A stretch of 64,000 nt of DNA from Methylobacterium sp. Leaf117 (lineage in GTDB: Bacteria; Pseudomonadota; Alphaproteobacteria; Rhizobiales; Beijerinckiaceae): assembly GCF_001422985.1 (NCBI RefSeq), contig NZ_LMNL01000034.1, forward strand, positions 60,720 through 124,719, read 5' to 3'. Shown in pieces: positions 56,800 to 64,000 of the stretch (position 1 is its first letter; each line of letters starts with the position of its first letter). Made by a program: the position numbers and the translations under genes. Under the pieces are notes generated by a model. That model saw only the letters and a program-made list of their open reading frames with translations. It was not told the origin of the DNA and did not search any database.

Positions 56800-56835
56800 A
56801 CCCGGTCTCTCCTCTCCACCCGGTCTCTCCTCCCA
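56800..56835. repeat. 18-bp tandem duplication after frc
   Basis: ACCCGGTCTCTCCTCTCC is followed by ACCCGGTCTCTCCTCCCA, between the frc stop (56787) and its terminator hairpin (56841). Confidence 0.92.
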
Positions 56836-56840
56836 ACTTG

Positions 56841-56875
56841 GCACGGCTTCGATCCGTCGAAGCCGTGCTTCTTTT
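56841..56875 (+). terminator. Intrinsic terminator of oxc-frc
   Basis: A perfect 12-bp stem GCACGGCTTCGA/TCGAAGCCGTGC with a 4-base loop, followed by TTCTTTT. Confidence 0.93.
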
Positions 56876-56951
56876 GAGGACGATCGAACCGAGGGATGCC
56901 CAGCGGCCCTTTCCGGCGCCGACGATCGGAGTGCGGCCCGAGGCGGACGTG

Positions 56952-58796
56952 TTATCCTGCTGAAGCCAGTTGGCGGGCTCGCTCGCCCCAGGCGCCAAGC
57001 GTACGCGCTTGGCTCGGGATCAGCACTTCGCCGGCATCCCCTAAGGTCGCGTCCATCCGGATCACGCCCAACTCCGTGAGTACGCGGTGGACGATCGGGT
57101 CCGCCTCCGCCAGCGCAGGTGCCAGACCGGTCACGCGGCCACGGTCGAGGCGAGCAAGAACGCGGCCGGTGCCCTGTTCGGCAAACCGGATCGTGATCAT
57201 CCTGCGAAGGCAGTCGCGCAGGAAGCGCATGTCACCGAGCCTGTCCCGGGGCGGTAGGCCGACATACACCGCGTCGGGATCGCGCGCCTGGATGTTGATC
57301 GCCCGATAGCGATCGATATCGAGCAGGACCCGCACGTCGAGGATGTTCATGACGCCGCCCACCCCAAAGGCGACGGTTCGTGGCCGTTGGCCGTCCGGCA
57401 CGCTATTGTCCAGAAACTCGAAATGGACTTCCTTGTCTCGCCGCAGCACCCAGGTGAAGAACAAGCGCGGCATGCCCGTATAGGCCTCCACGTTGTGCGC
57501 GAGCAGATCCTCGACCGCTTTGTAGCGGCCGAACTGCTGGCCCCGCTTCCAGGCCCGCTCCACCGTGGCGTCGGGCGGCGTGACCATGAACTGCATGTAG
57601 ACCTGGTGCCCGAACCGGGTGAGGAGTTGGCTACCCATCTCGGTCCCGGGATTCACCGCGAAGCTGTCGAAGCGGAAGCGATCGATCAGGAGGTGGGAGA
57701 TCCGACCTGCCTCCGCCTTGCGCGCCATGTAGCCGTCGAGCTTCCGGTCGACGATCTCGACCTCGTGCCCGGTGAGTGGGCCTGCATAGCGCCAGGCCGG
57801 GCCGAGGCTGTCGTAGTCGAGCAGATACTTGCGCCAGACATCCGGAGTGATCAGCGCAAAATCCGCCCAATCGAGCCCCAGGGATTCCACCAATGCGCGC
57901 TGATGCGGCCGGATCGTACTTTTGCCGGAGGCGGAGGACCCCTTCACGTTCAGAATGACGGGGCCGTCCTGCGGCCTGAGCCGCCCATAGCCCTCGCGGT
58001 CGATCACAGTCTGCATCCAGGGCTCGATCATCTCGCCGAGCGCACGACTGCCATAGCTGTTCGCGAAGAGAATGCCGGCGAGCTTGCAAAGCAGCGTCCG
58101 GTCGCGGAGCAGGAAGCCGCGACGGCCGATCACGCTGGCAACGACGGAGCGAAGCGCCGCGCAGGCTGCGATCGCCATAGGATCGGCGGCCTCGGCGGCG
58201 CGTTGCTGCCACGCATCGAGATGAAGCTCCGCCCTCCGCTCCGGGTCCAAGCCTGCACGCAGCGGGCGCGCCAGCGTAGAATCGTTTTGCCGGAAGGCGC
58301 TGGTCCAGAAAGTCAACCAGGACGGCGATGGGCGGATCGGCGGCGCGGACGGCAAGCCCTCGCCCAGCATCGCGGCGACTTCGATCTGGAGAAGGGCCGC
58401 AGCTTCCGCACGAAGCGCCGCGAGGCGGGTGGCGATCTGCGGAGCGTGGGCGGCGAGGCCGTCTTGGAGGATGGTGGAGACCATAGCGCGGAAGTTCACG
58501 CCAAGGTCGCCGTAGGTCTGCCCCATCGGCACGAAGAGATCCGCCATGACGCGGATCAGAACCTCATGGATCACCAGCCGTTCGGCCCGGAAGACCACGA
58601 GCTGAGTCAGTGGCAGACCGCTGACATCACTCATCTCGAAGGCGTCCGCGAGGGACGTCTCCACGTTCTCGATTCGAAACACCGTCGCCAGGGGCAGGAT
58701 CGTGCGGGGAAGGCCTGACTCGAGACCCGGGTTCCAGGGTCCGCAGACATCATCGCGCGTGGCCGGCGGCGGGTCCTCCAGGGCACGGGTCAGCAT
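56952..58796 (-). CDS. Large P-loop kinase-like protein (zeta-toxin-like core), function unknown
   Basis: 614 residues from ATG 58796 (GGAAGG upstream). The first 270 residues are an alpha-rich domain with no motif I recognise. Residues about 280-460 form a kinase-like P-loop domain: Walker A VKGSSASGKSTIRP, then DFALITPDVWRKYLLDYDSL, HEVEIVDRKLDGYMARKAEA and HLLIDRFRFDSF. This order (GSGKST, D-x-W/Y-R, H-E-x, LIDxF) is like zeta-toxin/UMP kinase-type phosphotransferases. The C-terminal 150 residues are unassigned. No antitoxin-like gene is adjacent. It lies within the oxalate island on the opposite strand to frc and oxlT. Confidence 0.7.
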   Translation of the reverse strand: MLTRALEDPPPATRDDVCGPWNPGLESGLPRTILPLATVFRIENVETSLADAFEMSDVSGLPLTQLVVFRAERLVIHEVLIRVMADLFVPMGQTYGDLGVNFRAMVSTILQDGLAAHAPQIATRLAALRAEAAALLQIEVAAMLGEGLPSAPPIRPSPSWLTFWTSAFRQNDSTLARPLRAGLDPERRAELHLDAWQQRAAEAADPMAIAACAALRSVVASVIGRRGFLLRDRTLLCKLAGILFANSYGSRALGEMIEPWMQTVIDREGYGRLRPQDGPVILNVKGSSASGKSTIRPHQRALVESLGLDWADFALITPDVWRKYLLDYDSLGPAWRYAGPLTGHEVEIVDRKLDGYMARKAEAGRISHLLIDRFRFDSFAVNPGTEMGSQLLTRFGHQVYMQFMVTPPDATVERAWKRGQQFGRYKAVEDLLAHNVEAYTGMPRLFFTWVLRRDKEVHFEFLDNSVPDGQRPRTVAFGVGGVMNILDVRVLLDIDRYRAINIQARDPDAVYVGLPPRDRLGDMRFLRDCLRRMITIRFAEQGTGRVLARLDRGRVTGLAPALAEADPIVHRVLTELGVIRMDATLGDAGEVLIPSQARTLGAWGERARQLASAG

Positions 58797-58866
58797 GCCA
58801 AAACCTTCCGCCCCCCAAGAGACCCTTGCCCCGACGTCCCGGCTGAGACCTCGAAGATGAGAGCCG

Positions 58867-59148
58867 TCAGGCCGCCTGTGGCTCCTCGATCGCTTCCAGC
58901 CGGAGCTGATACTGATCGCCCCAGAGTTCACCGGCCTTCTGATACCAAGCGGTGTCGAAGTAGACGCGGCAGCAAAACTCGCTGGTCCAGATGCAGACTG
59001 CGATCAGACGACCATCGATGACCTTCACGTGGCGGCTGATCAGGCCGCCTGTAATTCCAGCTGATGGGCACATATCGATGCTGGTCATCCCGTAGCTGTT
59101 CTCGCCACTGAAGATCACGGGGCAGTCGAGGATGGCCAGAAACCGCAT
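58867..59148 (-). CDS. Small YdhR/ABM-like protein
   Basis: 93 residues with a strong ribosome-binding site (GGAGGGAC) before ATG 59148. The C-terminal half (VKVIDGRLIAVCIWTSEFCC, RVYFDTAWYQKAGELWGDQY, QLRLEAIE) resembles the last strand-helix-strand of dimeric alpha/beta-barrel monooxygenase-like (YdhR/ABM) proteins, with a G-x-Y-x-W-E/D-type turn. The N-terminal half (SAGITGGLISRHVKVI) fits the first strand. The family resemblance is weak. It is 70 bp upstream of the P-loop kinase gene on the same strand and may be co-transcribed with it. Confidence 0.5.
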   Translation of the reverse strand: MRFLAILDCPVIFSGENSYGMTSIDMCPSAGITGGLISRHVKVIDGRLIAVCIWTSEFCCRVYFDTAWYQKAGELWGDQYQLRLEAIEEPQAA

Positions 59149-59464
59149 GGAAGTCCCTCCTTCATGAACCGACCGAGGATCGAGGCGTCACCGGGTGCGC
59201 CCTGTATGCTCGTCGGCGCCGGCCCCAAGAGCCAGCTTTGTTGTGCCTCATCCGCCAGACGAGGGTTTAGAAAAATCTGTGTTCAAACGAGATCAGGGTC
59301 AAGACGACCGCACCGCAAAAGCTTTTGTGCAGCACAAACCTTGCCTCACCGAATCTACATCTCGCAGTCCGATAAGTTGAAGACAAATCCTGTCACAACC
59401 CAAGCATCGGTGTCCTTTCCGACATCTTCCTACATTCCAACGGCTCATCACGGCGCAAGTTCGG
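59149..59464. other. Intergenic region with palindrome
   Basis: 316 bp between two minus-strand genes, with a perfect 15-bp palindrome at 59324-59338. No gene is visible. Confidence 0.55.
59324..59338. promoter_or_regulatory. Perfect palindrome, possible operator
   Basis: TTTGTGCAGCACAAA: two 7-base arms around a central A. It lies about 175 bp upstream of the YdhR-like gene, beyond the promoter distance expected for a simple repressor, but could serve a longer leader. Confidence 0.4.
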
Positions 59465-59902
59465 TCACGCGACCTCGGCGCTTACCTCGGCGTTCGCCGT
59501 ATCGCTTGGAGGCACCGCCGCAACGCAATCCCAGATGCTCTGGACAGAGTGGAGGGCGAACCCGTCCATGATCGCGATATGGTTGGTCTTGTGGGTGCAG
59601 AAGACGTGTAGACGATCAGCTGGGGGCGTCCGGATATCGACGGACACAACGTCTGGCGCCGTCAGCATCCACACCAGACTATCCAGGACCTCAAGACCCT
59701 GATCCGCCATGGCCTGAAAGATATCGCGCTCCGTCAGTAGACCCATGAAGGACCCGGTGTTCTCGCAACGCCCATCCACGACGATCAGGGCGTCGACATC
59801 GGGTAAAGACAAGGTTTGGATCGCTTCGCGAACGGAACGATCCATGCGGATGGCACGAACACGGGAGTCAGGACTGATCGGTGTCTGACGTAACTCCGTC
59901 AT
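59465..59902 (-). CDS. CBS-domain protein
   Basis: 145 residues with a CBS pair: VRAIRMDRSVREAIQTLSLP, DVDALIVVDGRCENTGSFMG and LLTERDIFQAMADQGL form the first motif set; the second follows with APDVVSVDIRTPPADRLHVF and CTHKTNHIAIMDGFALHSVQ. CBS pairs bind adenosyl ligands and act as energy or redox sensors. GGGGAGG precedes ATG 59902. It lies between the oxalate genes, divergent from oxlT, with a TGGTAT-type palindrome upstream. Confidence 0.88.
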   Translation of the reverse strand: MTELRQTPISPDSRVRAIRMDRSVREAIQTLSLPDVDALIVVDGRCENTGSFMGLLTERDIFQAMADQGLEVLDSLVWMLTAPDVVSVDIRTPPADRLHVFCTHKTNHIAIMDGFALHSVQSIWDCVAAVPPSDTANAEVSAEVA

Positions 59903-59942
59903 GCCTCCCCTCCCCGGATCTCGACGTCTTCTCGGATGAACA

Positions 59943-59953
59943 CTGGTATACAG
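59943..59953. promoter_or_regulatory. Candidate GntR/FCD operator upstream of the CBS gene
   Basis: CTGGTATACAG, a near-perfect palindrome about 40 bp upstream of the CBS-domain gene, matching the TGGTAT half-sites upstream of oxc and oxlT. Confidence 0.45.
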
Positions 59954-60473
59954 AATTTCAGCCGTCAACGCGCGCGCTGCAATATTATGCAAAAACCAGC
60001 AACAGAATCTCCCCTTTGTCGCCTTCGACGCTTCGGCCTGATCAGGCGTTCGCAAGCTGCGTTTTGCGAATCACCTCGGTATTTCGACGATTTCGTGCTG
60101 CATCGCAAAAATAATCGATCTGGGAGGCCAGTCTTCGCCTGGAACGGGCCACCCCGCGATTTTTTATGAACTTGGCTGGCAGACACGACCGTCTGGATAC
60201 GAGAAGGTGCATTATCGCGCAGCTTCCGACCCCGGGAGCGCGAGGGTGCTGTCCGTCGCGGAGGCGCTCCGGTGTCAGGCGCAAAGTCGGTGGAATGGCC
60301 AAGCGATTGAGCCCGTTCCCCTCGAACGCACAGGTTGAGAAATCGATTGGCTCTTCCGACGCCAAAGCCCACGCTTTGTTATGAAGGCACTTCCGATTTT
60401 AATCCCTGTTGCTGCGTTGCGAAATCGATTTCTTGACCAAAGACCCTTGACGACTGCATCGGCGCGAGCGAGG

Positions 60474-60492
60474 CTGGTATTCCACATACCAG
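60474..60492. promoter_or_regulatory. Candidate GntR/FCD operator upstream of oxlT
   Basis: CTGGTATTCCACATACCAG is a perfect inverted repeat of 7-base arms with a 5-base centre, 95 bp before the oxlT ATG. It is the strongest of three related sites in this island. Confidence 0.55.
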
Positions 60493-60586
60493 TCGGCACC
60501 AAGTTCGGCGGCGGGTGGCCTTTGCGCCCAGGATCGGCCCTCGAGCCGACCGCGTATCTCGTTTCAAAAAATGATGGAGGAAAGCC

Positions 60587-61903
60587 ATGTCGAGGGCGGA
60601 AACTGCACCTGAGCGCGTATCCGACAGTTATCGATGGGGACAGCTCGTAATCGGCGTCATCTGCATGGTGATGATCGCCAACCTGCAATACGGCTGGACC
60701 TTCTTCGTCCCGGACATCCAGAAGAAATTCGGCTTCGATCGCGCCGCGATCCAATGGGCCTTCACCTTGTTCGTGCTGTTCGAGACTTGGCTGGTTCCGG
60801 TCGAGGGCTGGTTCGTCGACAAGTACGGCCCGCGCGTGGTGGTGCTGTTCGGCGGCCTGCTCTGCGGCATCGGCTGGGTGATCAATTCCTACGCCAGCAG
60901 CTTGAACATGTTCTATCTCGGTCAGGTCGTTGCCGGCATCGGCGCGGGCGCCGTCTACGGCACCTGCGTGGGCTCTGCCCTGAAGTGGTTCCCGGACAAG
61001 CGCGGTCTCGCCGCCGGCATCATCGCCGCCGGATTCGGCGCGGGCTCGGCCCTGACCGTGGCACCGATCCAGTGGATGATCGCCGATCACGGCTTCCAGG
61101 CCGCGTTCTTCAACTTCGGAATCGGCCAGGGCCTCGTCGTCTGCGCGCTGGCCTTCTTCTTCACCTCGCCGAAGAAGGGCCAGGTCCCGGAGGTCGTCGC
61201 CAACGCCAACATCATTCAGACCCGGCGCAATTACACGCCCGGTGAAGTCGCCCGCCAGCCGATCTTCTGGCTGATGTACTTCATGTTCGTCATCGTGGGC
61301 GCCGGCGGCCTGATGATCACCGCCAACCTCAAGCCCATCGCCTCCGACATCGGCGTCGACAAGGTTCCGGTCACGATCATGGGCATCACCATGGTGGCGA
61401 TCACCTTCGCGGCCACCATCGACCGCGTGCTCAACGGTCTGACCCGTCCGTTCTTCGGCTGGGTCTCCGACAAGATCGGCCGTGAGAACACCATGTTCGT
61501 CGCCTTCGCGATGGAAGGCTTCGGCATCTACATGCTCTACCTCTGGGGCCATGATCCGCTGTGGTTCGTGCTGCTCTCCGGCTTCGTGTTCTTTGCCTGG
61601 GGCGAGATCTACTCCCTTTTCCCCTCGACCTGCACGGATACCTTCGGCACGAAGTTCGCCGCCACCAATGCGGGGCTGCTCTACACCGCGAAGGGCACCG
61701 CCGCCCTCCTGGTGCCCGTCGCGAACTACCTGCAGCAGGCGACCAACAGCTGGGACGGCGTGTTCCTGGTGGCCGCCGGCGCCAACATCCTCGCCTCGCT
61801 GCTCGCCATCGCGGTGCTGAAGCCCTGGCGCAAGCGGGTGGTGGCCCAGGCCCTGGCCGTCTCCGACGAGACCAAGCCGGCCTCGCGGATCGCGGTCGCC
61901 TGA
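60587..61903 (+). CDS. oxlT: Oxalate/formate antiporter, MFS
   Basis: 438 residues with about 12 membrane spans. The N-terminal RWGQLVIGVICMVMIANLQYG and WTFFVPDIQKKFGFDRAAIQ match OxlT. The loop 2-3 motif reads GWFVDKYGPRVV. OxlT's two substrate-binding basic residues probably correspond to the Arg in ATIDRVLNGLTRPF and the Lys in LLYTAKGTAALL. It imports oxalate in exchange for formate. GGAGG precedes the ATG at 60587. Confidence 0.93.
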   Translation: MSRAETAPERVSDSYRWGQLVIGVICMVMIANLQYGWTFFVPDIQKKFGFDRAAIQWAFTLFVLFETWLVPVEGWFVDKYGPRVVVLFGGLLCGIGWVINSYASSLNMFYLGQVVAGIGAGAVYGTCVGSALKWFPDKRGLAAGIIAAGFGAGSALTVAPIQWMIADHGFQAAFFNFGIGQGLVVCALAFFFTSPKKGQVPEVVANANIIQTRRNYTPGEVARQPIFWLMYFMFVIVGAGGLMITANLKPIASDIGVDKVPVTIMGITMVAITFAATIDRVLNGLTRPFFGWVSDKIGRENTMFVAFAMEGFGIYMLYLWGHDPLWFVLLSGFVFFAWGEIYSLFPSTCTDTFGTKFAATNAGLLYTAKGTAALLVPVANYLQQATNSWDGVFLVAAGANILASLLAIAVLKPWRKRVVAQALAVSDETKPASRIAVA

Positions 61904-61928
61904 CTCTTCGGACCGAATGACAGCAGAG

Positions 61929-61962
61929 CGCGGGGGCCGGACCATCAGTCCAGGCCCCCGCG
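61929..61962 (+). terminator. Hairpin after oxlT
   Basis: A 10-bp stem CGCGGGGGCC/GGCCCCCGCG extended by inner GGA/TCC pairing, 25 bp after the oxlT stop. No T-run follows, so its terminator function is uncertain. Confidence 0.55.
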
Positions 61963-62031
61963 TCCGTTGCGGCCCCCAGGCAAAGCCTCGGTCTCAAGCA
62001 GGCAACGCCACACCTCAGGAGGAGATGTCCG

Positions 62032-62355
62032 ATGCAGCCACTCGCTCCCTGGCGCCCGATGCACACCGCGCCGCAGACGATCGATCGGATCTGGCTCAAT
62101 CATCTGACGCTCGGGCCGATCCTGGCGGAGGGACGGCCCGGACGCTGGTATGCTCCGAGCGCCGCCCATCAGGTCTGGCGCTGGTATCGCTCCGTCGAGA
62201 CAAGCGCGATCGAACCGTTCAGCGGCTGGCTGCCCTTCGAGGCCGTGGCGGGCACGGCGCTCCCTGCGCGGCCCGCAGCCGACACCGGATTGATCCATCC
62301 CGGCCTGATCCGGACGGAAAGCACGTCGGAGGATCGGACGACGACGCGCACCTGA
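62032..62355 (+). CDS. Small hypothetical protein
   Basis: 107 residues preceded by AGGAGG at about 8 bases. It contains a Trp-rich centre (APSAAHQVWRWYRSVETSAI) and a Thr/Arg-rich tail, with no motif I recognise. The composition and ribosome-binding site suggest a real gene. It lies 128 bp after oxlT on the same strand and may be read through from it. Confidence 0.55.
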   Translation: MQPLAPWRPMHTAPQTIDRIWLNHLTLGPILAEGRPGRWYAPSAAHQVWRWYRSVETSAIEPFSGWLPFEAVAGTALPARPAADTGLIHPGLIRTESTSEDRTTTRT

Positions 62356-62542
62356 TGTGTGCCGGGTGACCCGTCAGCCTGATCGCCCGGACCGATCCGG
62401 TCGCCCCATCGACGCCGGGTTCTGCGCGTCCACAGCCTGGATGCCCGTTCGAGGCATGCGCCGAGCGGCCTGTCCGCAGCGTGCCGAGCGCGTATGGTAC
62501 AGGCCACGGTTGTCCTCAGGTCGAGACAGGACGTTGGCTACC

Positions 62543-63037
62543 ATGAGCCCTGCCCGAACCCTGCAGCCGGTCGCGGATCTCGACTTCCACGATGTGCAGT
62601 CGATCCTGCTTCCCGTTGCGGTCACCCCGCTCGAGGCGTGGAATCTCATGACCGGCGCCCCCCGCCCCCTCATGCGGCTGGCGTTCCGTCTTCGCGATGC
62701 GATATCCGCGCCGTTCGGCGTCAAGCGCATCGGCGGATACGGCCGAGCGAACCCGAAGCAGGTCAGGGCCGGGGAGCGGCTGGATTTCTTCCTCGTCGAG
62801 CATGCTGAACCCGACGTGCTGATCCTGACCGAGCGGGACCGGCACCTCGACGTCATGATCTGCATCGCCACCGAGGGCCGCCGACTGACGATCACGGCCT
62901 CCGTCGTCACCCACAATGCCTTCGGGCGCCTCTACATGCTGCCGGTCGCACCGGCGCATCGGCGGATCGTCCGTCACGATCTCAAGCTCCTGCAGCGAAT
63001 CCTGCGGGGCAGCGTGGCGAATTCTGCGGCCCCGTAA
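62543..63037 (+). CDS. DUF2867-like protein
   Basis: 164 residues. The pattern (DFHDVQSILLPVAVTPLEAW, then MRLAFRLRDAISAPFGVKRI, LILTERDRHLDVMICIATEG and LPVAPAHRRIVRHDLKLLQR) matches DUF2867 proteins, which have a START-like fold in some predictions and no known function. The ATG at 62543 has AGG about 13 bases upstream. It is convergent with the second frc homologue. Confidence 0.78.
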   Translation: MSPARTLQPVADLDFHDVQSILLPVAVTPLEAWNLMTGAPRPLMRLAFRLRDAISAPFGVKRIGGYGRANPKQVRAGERLDFFLVEHAEPDVLILTERDRHLDVMICIATEGRRLTITASVVTHNAFGRLYMLPVAPAHRRIVRHDLKLLQRILRGSVANSAAP

Positions 63038-63176
63038 CGTCAGGCGCCGCAGACCGTCGCACTGACCGCCACCGTGCGGTCCGATCCCTGGCCACATCGG
63101 AAGGCCGCATCCTCGCAGGGTAGCAGACCGCCCCCGGCGGGCGAACAGACCGCAGATCGTCCGGGCACGAACGAAG

Positions 63177-63202
63177 AACGGCGCGCCTCGCGGCGCGCCG
63201 TT
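63177..63202 (-). terminator. Hairpin terminator after the second frc homologue
   Basis: A perfect 11-bp stem AACGGCGCGCC/GGCGCGCCGTT with a 4-base loop, followed on the minus strand by CTTCGTTCG. It lies 35 bp past the stop of the partial gene. Confidence 0.75.
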
Positions 63203-63237
63203 GTATTCATTCTCGGGATGTTGCGGCGGATTTCGCC

Positions 63238-64000
63238 TCAGACGGCCCGGGCCTGGTGCAGATGCTCGATCTGCTGCTGCGTGTAGCCAAGGTCGAGCAG
63301 GACCTCGTCGGTGTGCTCGCCCAGCAGCGGCGAGGCCTTCACCTCGACCGGCATATCCGAGAACTTGATCGGGCTTCCCACCGTCAGGTACGAGCCGAGC
63401 TTCGGGTGCGGGACCTCAACGATGGTGCCACTGGCGCGCAGGGACGGATCGACCGAGAGTTCCTTCATCGACAGCACCGGCGAGCACGGGATGTCGAATT
63501 TGCGCAGGATGTCGACGGCCTCGAACTTGGTCTTGTCGGCCAGCCACGCCTCGATGGTACCGAAGATGTCCATGATCTTGTCCTGGCGAGCCCGGGCCGT
63601 GTTGTAGGCCGGATCGTCGATCCACTCTTCCTTGCCGATCGCCTTGCAGATCGGCGCCCAGGCATGGCCCTGGATGGTGAAGTAGATGTAGGCGTTCGGG
63701 TCGGTCTCCCAGCCCTTGCACTTGAGCACCCAGCCCGGCTGGCCGCCGCCGCCGGCATTGCCGCCGCGCGGCACCACATCCGTGAACTCGCCGTGCGGAT
63801 ATTGCGGGTATTCCTCGAGGTAGCCGAGGGCATCGAGACGCTGCTGGTCGCGCAGTTTCACGCGGCACAGGTTGAGCACCGAATCCTGCATCGACACGGC
63901 GACCTTCTGGCCCTTGCCGGTCTTGTTCTTCTGATGAAGCGCCGTGAGGATGCCGATGGCCAGATGCATGCCGGTGTTCGAGTCACCGAGGGCGGCGGCC
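63238..64000 (-). CDS. frc: Formyl-CoA:oxalate CoA-transferase homologue (partial)
   Basis: The last 254 or so codons of a class III CoA-transferase; the 5' end lies beyond the window. The reading frame starts [16 protein letters not shown], containing the catalytic Asp, and continues with [40 protein letters not shown] and [20 protein letters not shown]. It is clearly related to the frc at 55513 but diverged, and has the full GGGGQPG loop. It may be the main Frc or act on another acyl donor. Confidence 0.92.
   Translation of the reverse strand, partial: AAALGDSNTGMHLAIGILTALHQKNKTGKGQKVAVSMQDSVLNLCRVKLRDQQRLDALGYLEEYPQYPHGEFTDVVPRGGNAGGGGQPGWVLKCKGWETDPNAYIYFTIQGHAWAPICKAIGKEEWIDDPAYNTARARQDKIMDIFGTIEAWLADKTKFEAVDILRKFDIPCSPVLSMKELSVDPSLRASGTIVEVPHPKLGSYLTVGSPIKFSDMPVEVKASPLLGEHTDEVLLDLGYTQQQIEHLHQARAV

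Larger units (their letters stand above)
59903..60586. other. Divergent regulatory region of the CBS gene and oxlT
   Basis: 684 bp without a supportable gene. It contains candidate operators at 59943-59953 and 60474-60492 and an AT-rich stretch (GCAATATTATGCAAAAACC) near 59980-60000. Confidence 0.6.

Noticed and set aside
56952..58796. Toxin-antitoxin module
   Set aside because: The protein is much larger than zeta toxins and no antitoxin-like gene is adjacent; only the kinase core resembles them.

Overview
This window is a high-GC chromosomal segment, most likely from a Methylobacterium/Methylorubrum-type alphaproteobacterium (Hyphomicrobiales). I infer this from gene content. The window carries an oxalate catabolism island (oxc, two frc homologues, oxlT, a GntR/FCD regulator), a very large NAD-glutamate dehydrogenase, a KaiC-like ATPase paired with an HWE/HisKA_2-type kinase, FixJ-like regulators, and small DUF3606, DUF6894 and Rmf/CrpP-like proteins. 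I see no plasmid, phage, IS or CRISPR signature.

Layout. 0-5 kb: two AraC regulators, then a membrane histidine kinase, a receiver-only regulator and a FixJ-type regulator. 5-15.2 kb: a pirin, then a minus-strand oligopeptide-type ABC importer (binding protein, two permeases, two ATPases) with a gamma-glutamyltransferase at each end; this looks like a locus for uptake and breakdown of gamma-glutamyl peptides or glutathione. 15.3-19 kb: an EthD-like protein, a PRISE-type reductase divergent from an HxlR regulator, and an asparaginase with a substituted signature. 19-25.3 kb: AlkA-like glycosylase, exported amidase, GhrA-like reductase and several small exported or stress-type proteins. 25.6-34.9 kb: tRNA-Leu(CAG), leuC, a hydroxyacid dehydrogenase, a double AprI/Inh-like protein, trhO-slyX, a gabD-like aldehyde dehydrogenase, a class II amidotransferase, a receiver protein and rpsU with a TTG start. 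35.4-44 kb: soluble double-PAS chemoreceptor, NAD-GDH, a 1-kb gap of lower GC, and a PAS-PAS-HTH protein. 44-49.2 kb: a minus-strand envelope/polysaccharide operon (OpgC acyltransferase, SGNH hydrolase, flippase, BioF2-like GNAT) followed by an FKBP. 49.4-52.2 kb: KaiC-like ATPase plus kinase. 52.2-64 kb: oxalate island.

How the genes work together. In the oxalate island OxlT should exchange oxalate for formate, Frc should form oxalyl-CoA, and Oxc should decarboxylate it to formyl-CoA. A GntR/FCD regulator faces oxc, and similar TGGTAT-type sites lie upstream of oxc, oxlT and a CBS-domain gene. A large unassigned P-loop kinase-like protein, a small YdhR-like protein and the CBS protein sit inside the island.

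The most unusual window-wide signal is about 15 short tandem duplications (14-20 bp units, 2-5 copies) placed almost only at gene edges. They cover stop codons, ribosome-binding regions, a start codon, a terminator arm and a signal-peptide N-region. There are also three copies of a bipartite palindromic element bounded by GTCAT/ATGAC and two copies of a 44-bp hairpin repeat.
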